Shown here: one piece after another, positions 6,913 to 14,630 of the stretch
How the letters are laid out: each line of letters starts with the position of its first letter
Position numbering within the stretch: the stretch's first letter is position 1
From: an uncultured Selenomonadales bacterium
GTDB lineage: Bacteria > Bacillota_C > Negativicutes > Selenomonadales > Selenomonadaceae
Assembly: GCA_937916025.1 (NCBI GenBank)
Contig: CALGGX010000274.1
Coordinates: forward strand, 1-15,619
Direction of reading: 5' to 3'
DNA length: 15,619 nucleotides
Notes under the pieces: model-generated
What the model was told of the DNA's origin: nothing
Databases searched by the model: none
Seen by the model: the letters and a program-made list of their open reading frames with translations, nothing else
Translations under genes and position numbers: made by a program

Positions 6913-8109
6913 TCAATGCAGGCGCGCAACTCTTTCTGCCGGCGAGGCAATTTCCGTAATTCTGACACCGAAATTTTCATCGATGACAACGACCTCGCCT
7001 TTGGCAAGATACTGCCCGTTGACTTGAATTTCAACCGGTTCGCCGGCAAGTTTGTCGAGCTCGACAATCGAGCCCGTCGCCAATTCCAACACTTCTTTTA
7101 TCGACTTCTTCGTCCGCCCGAGTTCAACTGTGATCTGCAACGGAACATCCAAAATTAATCCGATGTTTGCTTCGTTAATTTGCACCGGTTCCATCGAAAG
7201 CGGCTGGAACTGCGCCGGCGACACCGGTACATTCGCGGCTGCCACGTGCGGTTGCATCTGCGGACCTCCTCCATATCCATACTGAGCCTGTTGCGGCGGC
7301 GGTGCATAACCCTGTTGCGGCGGCGGGGCGGCTGCTTGTTGCGGAGGCGGTGCCGCCTGTTGTTGCGGAGGCGGAGGGGGAGGCGGCGGAGGCGGCGGTG
7401 CCGCTTCTTCTTCCGGCGGTCCTCCGAGCAAACTCTGAACCATTTCCTTCGCCACGTTTACCGGCAGGATCTGCATGATCTCGCTGTCGATCAGTCCTTC
7501 GACTTCCATTCGGAACGAAATGCGCACGATCGGATCGGTGCTCGTTGCAATTTCCGAGATGTTTTCTCCGGACGCGAAGTCGACGAGATTGACCTTCGGC
7601 GGCGAGATATCGATTTTTTTATTGAACATCGTCGACAGCGAAGTGGCGACCGTGCCCATCATCTGATTCATGCACTCGCCGACTGCCGACATATGAATTT
7701 CATTGAGCTCTTGCTCCGGCTTGGTGCCGTCGCCGCCCATCATCAGATCGGCGATTATCGCCGCGTCCGATGCTTGGATGGCAAGCACGTTGTTGCCGTC
7801 GATGCCGATCGTGTAACCGACTTCGACGACGAGATACGGCATCGGATAATGTTCTTTGATGATATCCATCGTCGCGACAGAAACCGTCGGCGTGGTGATG
7901 TTCACTTTGTGCGCCAAAAGCACCGACAGCGTCGTCGCCGCGCTGCCCATCGAAATATTTCCGATTTCGCCGAGCGCGTCTTTTTCCATATCGGAAAGTA
8001 CATCCGATATTTCATCATCGCCGCCGGAAGAGCCCGCATCGTCACCTCCGCCGGCTGCCGCGCCCGCCAGCAACGCGTCTATTTCCTCCTGAGATATCAT
8101 TTCATCCAT
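6913..8109 (-). CDS. fliY: FliY, motor switch phosphatase (CheC-like plus FliN domain)
   Basis: FliY is the Bacillota flagellar switch component that both forms the C-ring and removes phosphate from CheY-P. The 398 residues begin with the CheY-P-binding motif MISQEEIDALL. A CheC-like domain follows, with both phosphatase motifs intact: E48-x2-N51 (GEIGNISMG) and E144-x2-N147 (GECMNQMMG). A low-complexity linker of about residues 237-305 carries eleven consecutive prolines and repeated PPPQQ units. The C-terminal FliN/SpoA domain (about 318-398) has DVPLQITVELGRTKKSIKE and VDLxx-type ending ENFGVRITEI. The ATG at 8109 has a G-rich sequence about 12 bases upstream; an ATG at 8100 is possible. 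It sits between fliM and cheY. Confidence 0.96.
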   Translation of the reverse strand: MDEMISQEEIDALLAGAAAGGGDDAGSSGGDDEISDVLSDMEKDALGEIGNISMGSAATTLSVLLAHKVNITTPTVSVATMDIIKEHYPMPYLVVEVGYTIGIDGNNVLAIQASDAAIIADLMMGGDGTKPEQELNEIHMSAVGECMNQMMGTVATSLSTMFNKKIDISPPKVNLVDFASGENISEIATSTDPIVRISFRMEVEGLIDSEIMQILPVNVAKEMVQSLLGGPPEEEAAPPPPPPPPPPPQQQAAPPPQQAAAPPPQQGYAPPPQQAQYGYGGGPQMQPHVAAANVPVSPAQFQPLSMEPVQINEANIGLILDVPLQITVELGRTKKSIKEVLELATGSIVELDKLAGEPVEIQVNGQYLAKGEVVVIDENFGVRITEIASPAERVARLH

Positions 8110-8149
8110 TTACTGCCGCACCCCCCTTGTTGACGATATATTTTTCCGC

Positions 8150-9154
8150 TCAACCGTTGAGCAGTTCTTCTTCTTCTTTTGTGATCACGCGCGTCACCTG
8201 CACCGCCATTTTTTTGCCGGACGTACCGGGACGGCAGAAGAATTTTACGTTACTGCCGACCTTGCATGGCAGATCGTCTTTCACGCGAGTATTCAATTGC
8301 AAAACGTCGCCGAATCCGAGCGTCAAAAATTCGCGGATCGTGATGTTGACATCGCCGACTTCGACAATGAACGGCACGCGCGTCCGCTCGAGTTTGCGAC
8401 GAATGTCTTCGACTTCGCTCTTGTTTTGCTCTTTCGAGATCGTCGACGCAACCCAGAACGTCGTCGTCAATTTCGACATGATCGGTTCGAGCACGAGATA
8501 CGGTATGCAAATATTCATCATGCCTTCGATCTCGCCGACCTTCATCTGCATCGTCACGATGACGACCATGTCGTTGGGCGGAACGATCTGCGTGAATTGC
8601 GGATTGCTTTCGGTTGCTTCCAATTTCGGATTGATCGGCGCGACCGTCGACCATGCCTCTTTCAAGTGTGTGATTGCCGTATTGACGAAACGCCGCATGA
8701 CCGCGTCCTCGATCTCCGTCAACGTCCGCGGTTTGACTTGCGTATTGCCGTCGCCGCCGAAGACGCGATCGATGAATGCAAACGCGATTTCTGTCGACAC
8801 TTCGAGAATGATGTTGCCCTTCAACGGCGGTACACTTAAAATCGAAATGACGGACGGATTTGCCATCGACTGCACGAATTCCTGATCCGTCAACTGTTCG
8901 ACGCTCGCCACATCCACATTGACGATCGTCCGAAGATGCGTTGACAGGTATGTGTTGAGCAATCGCCCGAAACTTTCGTGCAACATATACAGCGTACGGA
9001 TCTGATCCTTGCTGAATTTATCCGGGCGTTTGAAGTCGTAGATTTTGACTTTTTTCTCTGCCGCCTCGGTGCTGATTGAGGCGTCGACCGCGCCGTCCGA
9101 AAATGCCTTCAGTAGTTTGTCTATTTCGTCCTGTGACATTATATCATCAGGCAT
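8150..9154 (-). CDS. fliM: FliM, flagellar motor switch protein
   Basis: FliM is the middle C-ring protein that receives CheY-P and sets rotation direction. From the ATG at 9154 it is 334 residues. The CheY-P-binding motif MSQDEIDKLLKAF lies at residues 6-18. The central CheC-like domain begins with the hallmark IYDFKRPDKFSKDQ and LHESFGRLLNTYLS, and the C-terminal SpoA domain begins about residue 255 (VEVGDVNITIREFLTLGFGD). The 9154 start is chosen because GAGGTGAT lies about 8 bases before it. A GTG four codons upstream is inside that Shine-Dalgarno sequence and is rejected. Downstream fliY begins after 40 bases. Confidence 0.97.
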   Translation of the reverse strand: MPDDIMSQDEIDKLLKAFSDGAVDASISTEAAEKKVKIYDFKRPDKFSKDQIRTLYMLHESFGRLLNTYLSTHLRTIVNVDVASVEQLTDQEFVQSMANPSVISILSVPPLKGNIILEVSTEIAFAFIDRVFGGDGNTQVKPRTLTEIEDAVMRRFVNTAITHLKEAWSTVAPINPKLEATESNPQFTQIVPPNDMVVIVTMQMKVGEIEGMMNICIPYLVLEPIMSKLTTTFWVASTISKEQNKSEVEDIRRKLERTRVPFIVEVGDVNITIREFLTLGFGDVLQLNTRVKDDLPCKVGSNVKFFCRPGTSGKKMAVQVTRVITKEEEELLNG

Positions 9155-9199
9155 GAGTCGTATCACCTCGATTCATTGTCGCGTCGTCGGTTTCTCTCA

Positions 9200-9718
9200 T
9201 TATTGCAACAGGAAACTGGTTATATACACATCGTAGACGGAGCCGCCGCCGAGTTCGGAGTTGAGTGCGTCTTTCAACTGCTTTTTGAGTTCGTCCTGTT
9301 TCGACGCATCGAAATCTTCCAACTTCGTCTGACGCAAAAATTGCATGGTGATGTCGAGGATTTTCGTCTCGGCAATCGGCTGAAGCGCACCGGCTTCGGT
9401 AATGATATCTTTCTTATTGGGATTCATCTCGAGCACGATGCCCGTCTTCAGGAATTTACTGCTGCGCGGACCGCCGACATTGACGAGAATGCCTTCTTTA
9501 GGATCGCCGATCTTGATGAATTTGCCGGTGTCATGGAAGCGCATGTCGGTATCGCCGCTGTACTGCTCGCCGCCACCGCCGCCGCCGGAAAAATTCTGCG
9601 ATATGAAAAATGCCACGCCCGCCGCCAGCAATACGCCGACCACGACCAATGCCGCGACGATGATGATCAATTTCTTTTTGGAGTCCGCCGGCGGAGCCTC
9701 TTTTTCTTCATCTGCCAT
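9200..9718 (-). CDS. fliL: FliL, flagellar basal-body-associated stator protein
   Basis: FliL rings the stator units and supports torque. This 172-residue protein has a short acidic/basic cytoplasmic head (MADEEKEAPPADSKKK), one membrane helix at about 17-41, a six-glycine linker, and a periplasm-side SPFH-like FliL domain with VNVGGPRSSKFLKTGIVLEM and the ending YDVYITSFLLQ, close to the family's usual ITxFVVQ-type end. Length is normal. It follows flbD by only 18 bases; in many Bacillota motA and motB lie between these two, and they are absent here. Confidence 0.93.
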   Translation of the reverse strand: MADEEKEAPPADSKKKLIIIVAALVVVGVLLAAGVAFFISQNFSGGGGGGEQYSGDTDMRFHDTGKFIKIGDPKEGILVNVGGPRSSKFLKTGIVLEMNPNKKDIITEAGALQPIAETKILDITMQFLRQTKLEDFDASKQDELKKQLKDALNSELGGGSVYDVYITSFLLQ

Positions 9719-9736
9719 CTGTGCGCAAACCCCCTC

Positions 9737-9937
9737 TTAGAGTTGCTTCATGGCACGGCGGTACTTCATCACGCGCCGAACCACTTCGTCCATCGCCTCG
9801 TCGACGATGAGTTTCTTGCCGTTTGTCAGAGTGATCACCGTGTCCGGTGTCTCTTCGATCGTCTCTATGATCTCCGCATTGAGCACAAAATCGCCATGCT
9901 TATGCATTTCCGGATTGAACTTTGTCAATTTAATCAT
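9737..9937 (-). CDS. flbD: FlbD-family small flagellar protein
   Basis: A 66-residue protein beginning MIKLTKFNPEMHKHGDFVLN with NAEIIETIEETPDTVITLTN in the middle, matching the FlbD family (small proteins encoded in flagellar operons of Bacillota and spirochaetes; exact role unclear, proposed to be regulatory). This family is distinct from the Caulobacter sigma-54 regulator of the same name. The ATG at 9937 has AAGGAGTGA about 8 bases upstream. It is the first gene of the flagellar run here and has its own promoter-like sequence. Confidence 0.9.
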   Translation of the reverse strand: MIKLTKFNPEMHKHGDFVLNAEIIETIEETPDTVITLTNGKKLIVDEAMDEVVRRVMKYRRAMKQL

Positions 9938-9966
9938 GCTTAATCACTCCTTCGCGTCTTTGTTAT

Positions 9967-9994
9967 ATTTTACCAACGTTGCCGTCTTTGTCAA
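9967..9994 (-). promoter_or_regulatory. Predicted sigma-70-like promoter of the flagellar operon (before flbD)
   Basis: Minus strand: perfect -35 TTGACA (9989-9994), 16-base spacer, -10 TAAAAT (9967-9972, five of six matches). It lies 30 bases before the flbD start and downstream of a hairpin that follows tsf, so it is well placed to start the flagellar operon with the housekeeping sigma factor. Confidence 0.65.
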
Positions 9995-10000
9995 CATAAA

Positions 10001-10032
10001 AATTCAAGGCGTCGACGTGAACGCCAACGCCT
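10001..10032 (-). terminator. Possible intrinsic terminator after tsf
   Basis: Minus strand: AGGCGT (10027-10032) pairs perfectly with ACGCCT (10007-10012), and an alternative inner GGCGT/ACGCC stem exists. The run TTGAATTTTT follows. The stem is short and the T tract is interrupted, so termination may be partial. Confidence 0.4.
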
Positions 10033-10052
10033 CGGATCAAATTCGATATGAT

Positions 10053-10943
10053 TTACTTTGCGGCGAGCCCGGCTTGCGCCGCCACTTCCGCCGCAAAATC
10101 ATCTTTGCGCTTTTCGATGCCTTCACCGAGCTGATAACGCACAAAACGAATCACTTTTGCCTTGCCGAGAATGTCTTTGACCGTCTTCTTATCCGACGGA
10201 TCGGCTTTGACAAAATCCTGCTCGAGCAGGCAAACTTCTTTGTAATACTTATTGATGCGTCCTTCGACCATGCGATCGACGATCTTTTCCGGCTTGCCTT
10301 CTTCGAGTGCCTGTTTGCGGAGAACTTCTTTTTCGTGCTCGAGATCTTCCGCGCGGACGCTCGAACGATCAACCGCCAGAGGAACGCTCGCCGCAATCTG
10401 CATTGCAATGTCTTTGCCGAGCTGTTCGTTGCCGCCGATGATGTCGACGAGCACGCCGATCTTGCCGCCCATGTGAATGTAGCTCGTCAATTCGCCTTCG
10501 GTCTCGTAACGCTCGAAACGGCGGAGTGACAATTTCTCGCCGATCGTTGCCGTAGCCTCGCCGATCAGATCGGTGATCGATTTGCCGCCGATCGACATTT
10601 TTTCGAGTGCATCGATATCTGCCGGAGCTTTTTCCGCAATCAATTTCATGATCTTTGCTTGAAGCGCGCGGAATTCTTCATTCTTCGCCGCAAAGTCCGT
10701 CTCGCAATTGAGCTCGAACAGCACGCCGACTTTTTTGTCGTCGCTGACGTATGCTCCGACGGCTCCTTCAGCCGCCACGCGCCCGGACTTTTTCGCCGCT
10801 TTTGCGATGCCCTTCTCGCGGAGCCAATCGACTGCTTTTTGCTCGTCGCCGTCAACTGCCGCCAACGCCTTCTTGCAATCCATCATGCCTGCGCCGGTTT
10901 TTTCGCGCAGTTCCTTGACCATCTGCGGGGTGATTTTTGCCAT
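10053..10943 (-). CDS. tsf: Elongation factor Ts
   Basis: EF-Ts is the nucleotide exchange factor that recycles EF-Tu from GDP to GTP. The 296-residue product has the N-terminal UBA-like domain with [19 protein letters not shown], the core motif [15 protein letters not shown], and the C-terminal region ending in the EF-Tu-contacting [16 protein letters not shown]. Length fits the family. The ATG immediately follows the rpsB stop codon (TAA then ATG), with GGAGGCGG inside the end of rpsB as its ribosome binding site, so the two are translationally coupled. Confidence 0.98.
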   Translation of the reverse strand: MAKITPQMVKELREKTGAGMMDCKKALAAVDGDEQKAVDWLREKGIAKAAKKSGRVAAEGAVGAYVSDDKKVGVLFELNCETDFAAKNEEFRALQAKIMKLIAEKAPADIDALEKMSIGGKSITDLIGEATATIGEKLSLRRFERYETEGELTSYIHMGGKIGVLVDIIGGNEQLGKDIAMQIAASVPLAVDRSSVRAEDLEHEKEVLRKQALEEGKPEKIVDRMVEGRINKYYKEVCLLEQDFVKADPSDKKTVKDILGKAKVIRFVRYQLGEGIEKRKDDFAAEVAAQAGLAAK

Positions 10944-11663
10944 TTACTGTGCCGCCTCCACTTCTTCTTCAGCCGCGTCCAAGCCCTGACGCCCTTCGAG
11001 CACCGCGTCCGCCATGCGTCCGGTGATCAGTTTCACCGCGCGGATTGCATCGTCATTGCCCGGGATCACGTAATCGATCTCGTCCGGATCGCAATTCGTA
11101 TCGACGATTGCCACGATCGGAATGTGGAGTTTGCGAGCTTCCGCCACCGCAATCCGTTCTTTGCGCGGATCGACGATGAACAGCGCGCCCGGCAGTTTCT
11201 TCATCTCTTTGATGCCGCCGAGATATTTCTCCAAACGACTTTGCTCATGCTTGAGTTGCATGACTTCTTTCTTCGGCAGGACTTCATACGTGCCGTCCGC
11301 TTCCATTGCCTCGAGCTCTTTGAGCCGAGTGATGCGCTTGCGGATCGTTTCGTAGTTGGTGAGCATGCCGCCCAGCCAACGCTCGTTGACGAAGTGCTGA
11401 CCGCTCCGAACCGCCTCTTCTTTGACGGCTTCCTGCGCCTGCTTCTTCGTGCCGACGAACAGAATCGATTTGCCTTCTTCCGCCACACTGCGAATGAATG
11501 CATACGCATCGTCCGCCTTGCGAACGGTTTTTTGCAAATCGATAATGTAAATGCCGTTGCGCTCCGTGAAGATGTATTTCGCCATCTTCGGGTTCCAGCG
11601 GCGCGTTTGATGTCCGAAATGCACGCCCGCTTCCAGCAGTTGTTTCATTGAAATTACTGCCAT
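10944..11663 (-). CDS. rpsB: 30S ribosomal protein S2
   Basis: S2 is a component of the small ribosomal subunit. From the ATG at 11663 it is 239 residues: [20 protein letters not shown], then [44 protein letters not shown], and the C-terminal [19 protein letters not shown]. This start is fixed by a strong AGGAGGT about 7 bases upstream. A longer frame exists ten codons upstream but covers the Shine-Dalgarno sequence. The C-terminus ends in a short acidic tail. It is the first gene of an rpsB-tsf operon with a recognisable promoter and a leader hairpin. Confidence 0.98.
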   Translation of the reverse strand: MAVISMKQLLEAGVHFGHQTRRWNPKMAKYIFTERNGIYIIDLQKTVRKADDAYAFIRSVAEEGKSILFVGTKKQAQEAVKEEAVRSGQHFVNERWLGGMLTNYETIRKRITRLKELEAMEADGTYEVLPKKEVMQLKHEQSRLEKYLGGIKEMKKLPGALFIVDPRKERIAVAEARKLHIPIVAIVDTNCDPDEIDYVIPGNDDAIRAVKLITGRMADAVLEGRQGLDAAEEEVEAAQ

Positions 11664-11723
11664 TGATCTTACCTCCTGTTTCAATTCCGGCACCGGCTTC
11701 GCTTATCGCTTCAACTCTTCCGA

Positions 11724-11747
11724 GCACAGCCGCGATATCCGCCGTGC
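11724..11747 (-). promoter_or_regulatory. Hairpin in the rpsB 5' leader
   Basis: In the roughly 100-base transcribed leader of rpsB, GCACGGC and GCTGTGC can pair over seven bases with one G-U pair, around a loop containing GGATATCGCG. rpsB mRNA leaders in many bacteria carry a structured S2 autoregulatory element. Whether this hairpin is part of such an element is an inference. Confidence 0.35.
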
Positions 11748-11760
11748 CTCTTTTTCAAAC

Positions 11761-11789
11761 TTGCAAAGTGTAGCACATCGTTTTAAACT
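11761..11789 (+). promoter_or_regulatory. Possible promoter of the SGNH-type gene, overlapping the rpsB promoter
   Basis: Plus strand: TTGCAA (11761-11766), 17-base spacer, TAAACT (11784-11789); each box matches the consensus at four of six. It lies 33 bases before the ATG at 11823, and no better candidate is visible in this divergent gap. Confidence 0.35.
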
Positions 11790-11796
11790 TTGTCAA
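11767..11796 (-). promoter_or_regulatory. Predicted promoter of rpsB-tsf
   Basis: Minus strand: perfect -35 TTGACA (11791-11796), 18-base spacer, -10 TACACT (11767-11772, four of six matches). It lies about 100 bases before the rpsB start. Its core overlaps the predicted promoter of the divergent plus-strand gene. Confidence 0.5.
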
Positions 11797-11822
11797 GCTG
11801 TTCAATCGGGAGTGATTTTTCA

Positions 11823-12761
11823 ATGTGGAAAAGATTTTTCTGCGCGACGCTCGGAATTTTTCTCGCGCTTTGCATTTCAATCGCCGCGCTGAATTTTTTC
11901 GTCGATCCTTACAATGTTTGGCAATCGAAACGAACGATCGGCTTCAATTTTTTCGCCGAAGCCGCGCAAAATCACGAGCGGCTCTTCAAAGCAATCGAGC
12001 TGATCAATCGCAAGCCGAACGTCGTCGTGCTCGGAAATTCAAAAGCCGATTTCGCGATCGATCCGACCGTCTTCGGCGAGAACTCTTACAACGCCGCCGT
12101 CCGTAATGCACAGCCGATCGAGTTGCTCGCCTTCGCTCGAGCCGCGCGCAATTCAAATCCGAATCTCGAAAAAATCATTCTCGCCGTCGATTACGAAATG
12201 TTTGTTTACAACAAAGAGTCTATGCCCGGCTTCGATGCCGATCAATTGAATGCCGATCGGATCACCGTCGCGAACTGCTTTCGGACGTTGTTGAGTGCCG
12301 ACGCTTTTTTCGACAGTCTGAATTGCGTCCGGTTCAATCGTTTTTTCAAGCGAGATTTTTCTGCTTACGAGCCGCGCGGAAAATTCTCCGAGCCCGCTCT
12401 CTATGAACTGTTCACTTTTGAAAACTCGTTCGTGCATAACTCGCGAGCAATGCTTCATTGGGAGCCGATCGAGCCGAAACTCGCCGCGCGGAAATTCGAT
12501 GCATTTCGAGAGATCGTCGATCTCTGCCGCGAGTGGAATGTCGAGTTGACGGTCGTTATCATGCCCGTGCATCGTCGACATTTCGCATGTTATCCTCCGG
12601 AAAAATACGCGCGTTGGAAAGAAAAAATGACGAGCATCGCGCCCGTCGTCGATTTTAATTCTATATCCGAACACACCATTGACGATGAAAACAAATTTTG
12701 GGATGCCGCGCACATCAAAGCGGCGGCTTTTGAGAATTACATTTGCCCGATATTCCAATAA
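11823..12761 (+). CDS. Membrane-anchored SGNH/GDSL-like protein, possible O-acyl transfer or hydrolysis
   Basis: The 312-residue product has one N-terminal membrane helix (about residues 5-27), then NFFVDPYNVW, and a globular domain probably outside the membrane. VVVLGNSKADFAIDP (S73 in G-N-S-x-x-x-F-x-I-D-P) matches block I of SGNH hydrolases of the membrane-bound type related to surface-polysaccharide O-acetylation proteins. WDAAHIKA near the C-terminus supplies the D-x-x-H pair (about D294, H297) expected in block V. The catalytic Ser, Asp and His are therefore all plausible. The start has GGGAGTGA about 8 bases upstream; a frame open to 11790 is less likely. It stands alone, diverging from rpsB and overlapping the next gene tail-to-tail by 25 bases. 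No MBOAT partner lies in the window, so the substrate is unknown. Confidence 0.7.
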   Translation: MWKRFFCATLGIFLALCISIAALNFFVDPYNVWQSKRTIGFNFFAEAAQNHERLFKAIELINRKPNVVVLGNSKADFAIDPTVFGENSYNAAVRNAQPIELLAFARAARNSNPNLEKIILAVDYEMFVYNKESMPGFDADQLNADRITVANCFRTLLSADAFFDSLNCVRFNRFFKRDFSAYEPRGKFSEPALYELFTFENSFVHNSRAMLHWEPIEPKLAARKFDAFREIVDLCREWNVELTVVIMPVHRRHFACYPPEKYARWKEKMTSIAPVVDFNSISEHTIDDENKFWDAAHIKAAAFENYICPIFQ

Positions 12762-13159
12762 CTGTAAGAAGATGCCGTGCGCCGTTGCTGCCACGTCGAC
12801 GAGTCGTCGTTCATCTCATGGAACTCGGTCGAGCGGAAATTGTTTCCGAGCGGCGTCGTTCCGACGTAAGTGTCGTCGCGTTGCATGATTGCGCCCATTA
12901 CTTCGACGGCATCGTTGACGATTTGATCGGTGACACGCGACGCCAATCCGTTGCCGCCGAGCGGCTCCGCGCCCAAGTTTGAAACTTGATGCGTGATCGG
13001 CGACATAAGTCGCGAGGCCACCGCTTCGCCGTCGCGAGTGACGGCAGAATTGGTGCGCGCGATCGTCTGCTCGGTAATTCTGCCGCCGAGCGTGCCGGTG
13101 ATCGAATTGGCGCGAAGAGCCTCGTTCATCGTCCGCGCATTGAGTGCTGCGATTGCCAT
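12737..13159 (-). CDS. Unrecognised 140-residue protein
   Basis: I do not recognise this protein. It begins MAIAALNARTMNEALRANS and is rich in Asn, Thr, Ser, Arg and Gly, almost free of Lys and Cys, with no membrane helix or signal peptide. The N-terminal 90 residues look helical (repeated ARTMNEAL, AEPLGGNGLASRVTDQIVND). The last 40 residues are polar, with an aromatic end (SSYSYWNIG). A GGGGAGGG sequence is about 8 bases before the ATG at 13159; the ATG two codons upstream is too close to it. A promoter-like sequence precedes it. The 3' end overlaps the convergent SGNH-type gene by 25 bases. Good expression signals suggest a real gene despite the lack of family resemblance. Confidence 0.7.
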   Translation of the reverse strand: MAIAALNARTMNEALRANSITGTLGGRITEQTIARTNSAVTRDGEAVASRLMSPITHQVSNLGAEPLGGNGLASRVTDQIVNDAVEVMGAIMQRDDTYVGTTPLGNNFRSTEFHEMNDDSSTWQQRRTASSYSYWNIGQM

Positions 13160-13203
13160 GATCATTCCCTCCCCTTTAAACCAAAATCCTTTTCAGCACT
13201 TAA

Positions 13204-13232
13204 ATTGTATCACGCGAAATTTGTCGATGCAA
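13204..13232 (-). promoter_or_regulatory. Predicted promoter of the unrecognised 140-residue gene
   Basis: Minus strand: TTGCAT (13227-13232), 17-base spacer, TACAAT (13204-13209, five of six matches), ending 44 bases before the ATG at 13159. It sits just after the purB stop codon. Confidence 0.45.
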
Positions 13233-13239
13233 GCACTTT

Positions 13240-14532
13240 TTACAATTCGAAGCGTGCATAAATTTCATCGACGCGGCGGAGATACCAATTCACGTCAAAG
13301 CATGCGTCGAGCTCTTCTTTCGACAGATACTTGCCGATCTCCTCGTCCGACTCGACGCCCGCGCGGAAGTCTTTTCCTTCCAACCAACGCTTCATTGCAT
13401 TTCGCTGAACCATCACATACGCGTCTTCGCGCAATACGCCTTTGTCGACGAGCGCGAGCAGAATTCGCTGACTGAAAATCAATCCGCCCGTCCGATTGAG
13501 ATTGTGCAACATCGCGTCGGGATAGACGAGCAGTTTGTCGATCAGCTTGATCATCAGCCGGAGTTGGTAGTCGAGAATTGTCGTCGAGTCCGGCAAAATC
13601 ACTCTTTCGACGCTCGAATGCGAAATGTCTCTTTCATGCCACAGCGTGTTGTTTTCAATCGCCGCGATTGCGTTCGAGCGGACGAGCCGAGCCAAGCCGC
13701 AAATTCTCTCGCTCGTGATCGGATTGCGTTTGTGCGGCATTGCCGAAGAACCCTTCTGCCCTTTACTGAAATATTCTTCCGCCTCGCGAATGTCCGTGCG
13801 TTGAAGATTGCGGAGCTCCGTCGCAATTTTTTCGAGCGTCGACGACGCGATCGCCAATGTCGACAGATATTCCGCATGTCGATCGCGCTGAATGACTTGC
13901 GTTGCCAGCCGCGCGCGTTTCAAGCCGAGTTTTTCGCAAACAAGTTCTTCGACTTTCGGATCGATGTTTGAATACGTGCCGACCGCGCCCGACAATTTTC
14001 CGACCGCAATGACTTCTTGCGCCCGCTCGAGCCGCTCGATGTCGCGTTCGATCTCCGCACTCCAGAGCAGGAGCTTCAATCCGAATGTCATCGGCTCGGC
14101 ATGAATGCCATGCGTCCGACCGACACACGGCGTTTTTTTGAATTCGACCGCGCGGCGTCTCAACACTTCGCGCAATTCTCTCAACAAGCCGAGCAGAATA
14201 TCCGCCGCATCTTTCAACATCAGACAGATCGCCGTGTCTTTCACGTCGCTCGACGTCAAGCCTTTGTGGATGTATTTCGACGACTCGCCGACATTTTCCG
14301 CCACGTTCGTCAGGAACGCGATGATATCATGGTTTGTCTCGCGCTCGATCTCGTGAATGCGCTCGACGGTGAAGTCCGCCTTCGCCTTCACGTCTTCGAG
14401 TGCTTGCGCCGGTACCTCACCGAGCTCGACCATTGCTTCCAACGCCGCGATCTCGATGCGCAAAATCGTCGCCCATTCGTTTCGCTCCGACCACAATTCT
14501 TTCATCGGCTTGCTCGTATATCGTTCAATCAT
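13240..14532 (-). CDS. purB: Adenylosuccinate lyase
   Basis: PurB catalyses two beta-eliminations in purine synthesis: SAICAR to AICAR plus fumarate, and adenylosuccinate to AMP plus fumarate. The 430-residue product shows the superfamily regions GLTSSDVKDTA (about 92-102), VGRTHGIHAEP with catalytic-type histidines (about 137-147), and the flexible signature loop GSSAMPHKRNPITSE (about 261-275), followed by the usual helical C-terminal domain. Length is typical for the short Bacillota-type enzyme. The ATG at 14532 has GAGGTGAT 4 bases upstream (GAGG 8 bases away); two earlier in-frame starts overlap that site. No other pur genes are present. A terminator separates it from the upstream peptide genes, so it probably has its own weak promoter (TAAAAT at 14551-14556, no clear -35). 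Confidence 0.98.
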   Translation of the reverse strand: MIERYTSKPMKELWSERNEWATILRIEIAALEAMVELGEVPAQALEDVKAKADFTVERIHEIERETNHDIIAFLTNVAENVGESSKYIHKGLTSSDVKDTAICLMLKDAADILLGLLRELREVLRRRAVEFKKTPCVGRTHGIHAEPMTFGLKLLLWSAEIERDIERLERAQEVIAVGKLSGAVGTYSNIDPKVEELVCEKLGLKRARLATQVIQRDRHAEYLSTLAIASSTLEKIATELRNLQRTDIREAEEYFSKGQKGSSAMPHKRNPITSERICGLARLVRSNAIAAIENNTLWHERDISHSSVERVILPDSTTILDYQLRLMIKLIDKLLVYPDAMLHNLNRTGGLIFSQRILLALVDKGVLREDAYVMVQRNAMKRWLEGKDFRAGVESDEEIGKYLSKEELDACFDVNWYLRRVDEIYARFEL

Positions 14533-14564
14533 ATGCATCACCTCAATGATATTTTACCACGTCG

Positions 14565-14599
14565 AAAAAAAAAATCCTGCCGCGCGCAATACGCAACAG
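14565..14599 (-). terminator. Intrinsic terminator of the Cys-rich peptide operon
   Basis: Minus strand: CTGTTGCG (14592-14599) pairs with CGCGGCAG (14577-14584) as an eight-base stem with two G-U pairs and a seven-base loop. GA and then ten consecutive T residues (14565-14574) follow. This is a textbook intrinsic terminator, 32 bases after the third peptide gene and just before purB. Confidence 0.8.
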
Positions 14600-14630
14600 A
14601 ACTGTAATTTTAATGATGCACTGTCGTCAA

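Noticed and set aside
7180..8133. 317-codon open frame on the plus strand across fliY
   Set aside because: It is antisense to FliY. The arginine runs are the reverse reading of the proline/glutamine linker, and there is no ribosome binding site.
10659..11651. 330-codon open frame on the plus strand across tsf and rpsB
   Set aside because: It is exactly antisense to two highly conserved genes. Its product is Phe/Arg/Asp-rich with no family features, and it exists because the sense genes rarely use codons whose complement is a stop.
13200..13240. Direct AAGTGCT repeats after purB as a regulatory site
   Set aside because: Only two seven-base copies with no symmetry; chance occurrence is likely.
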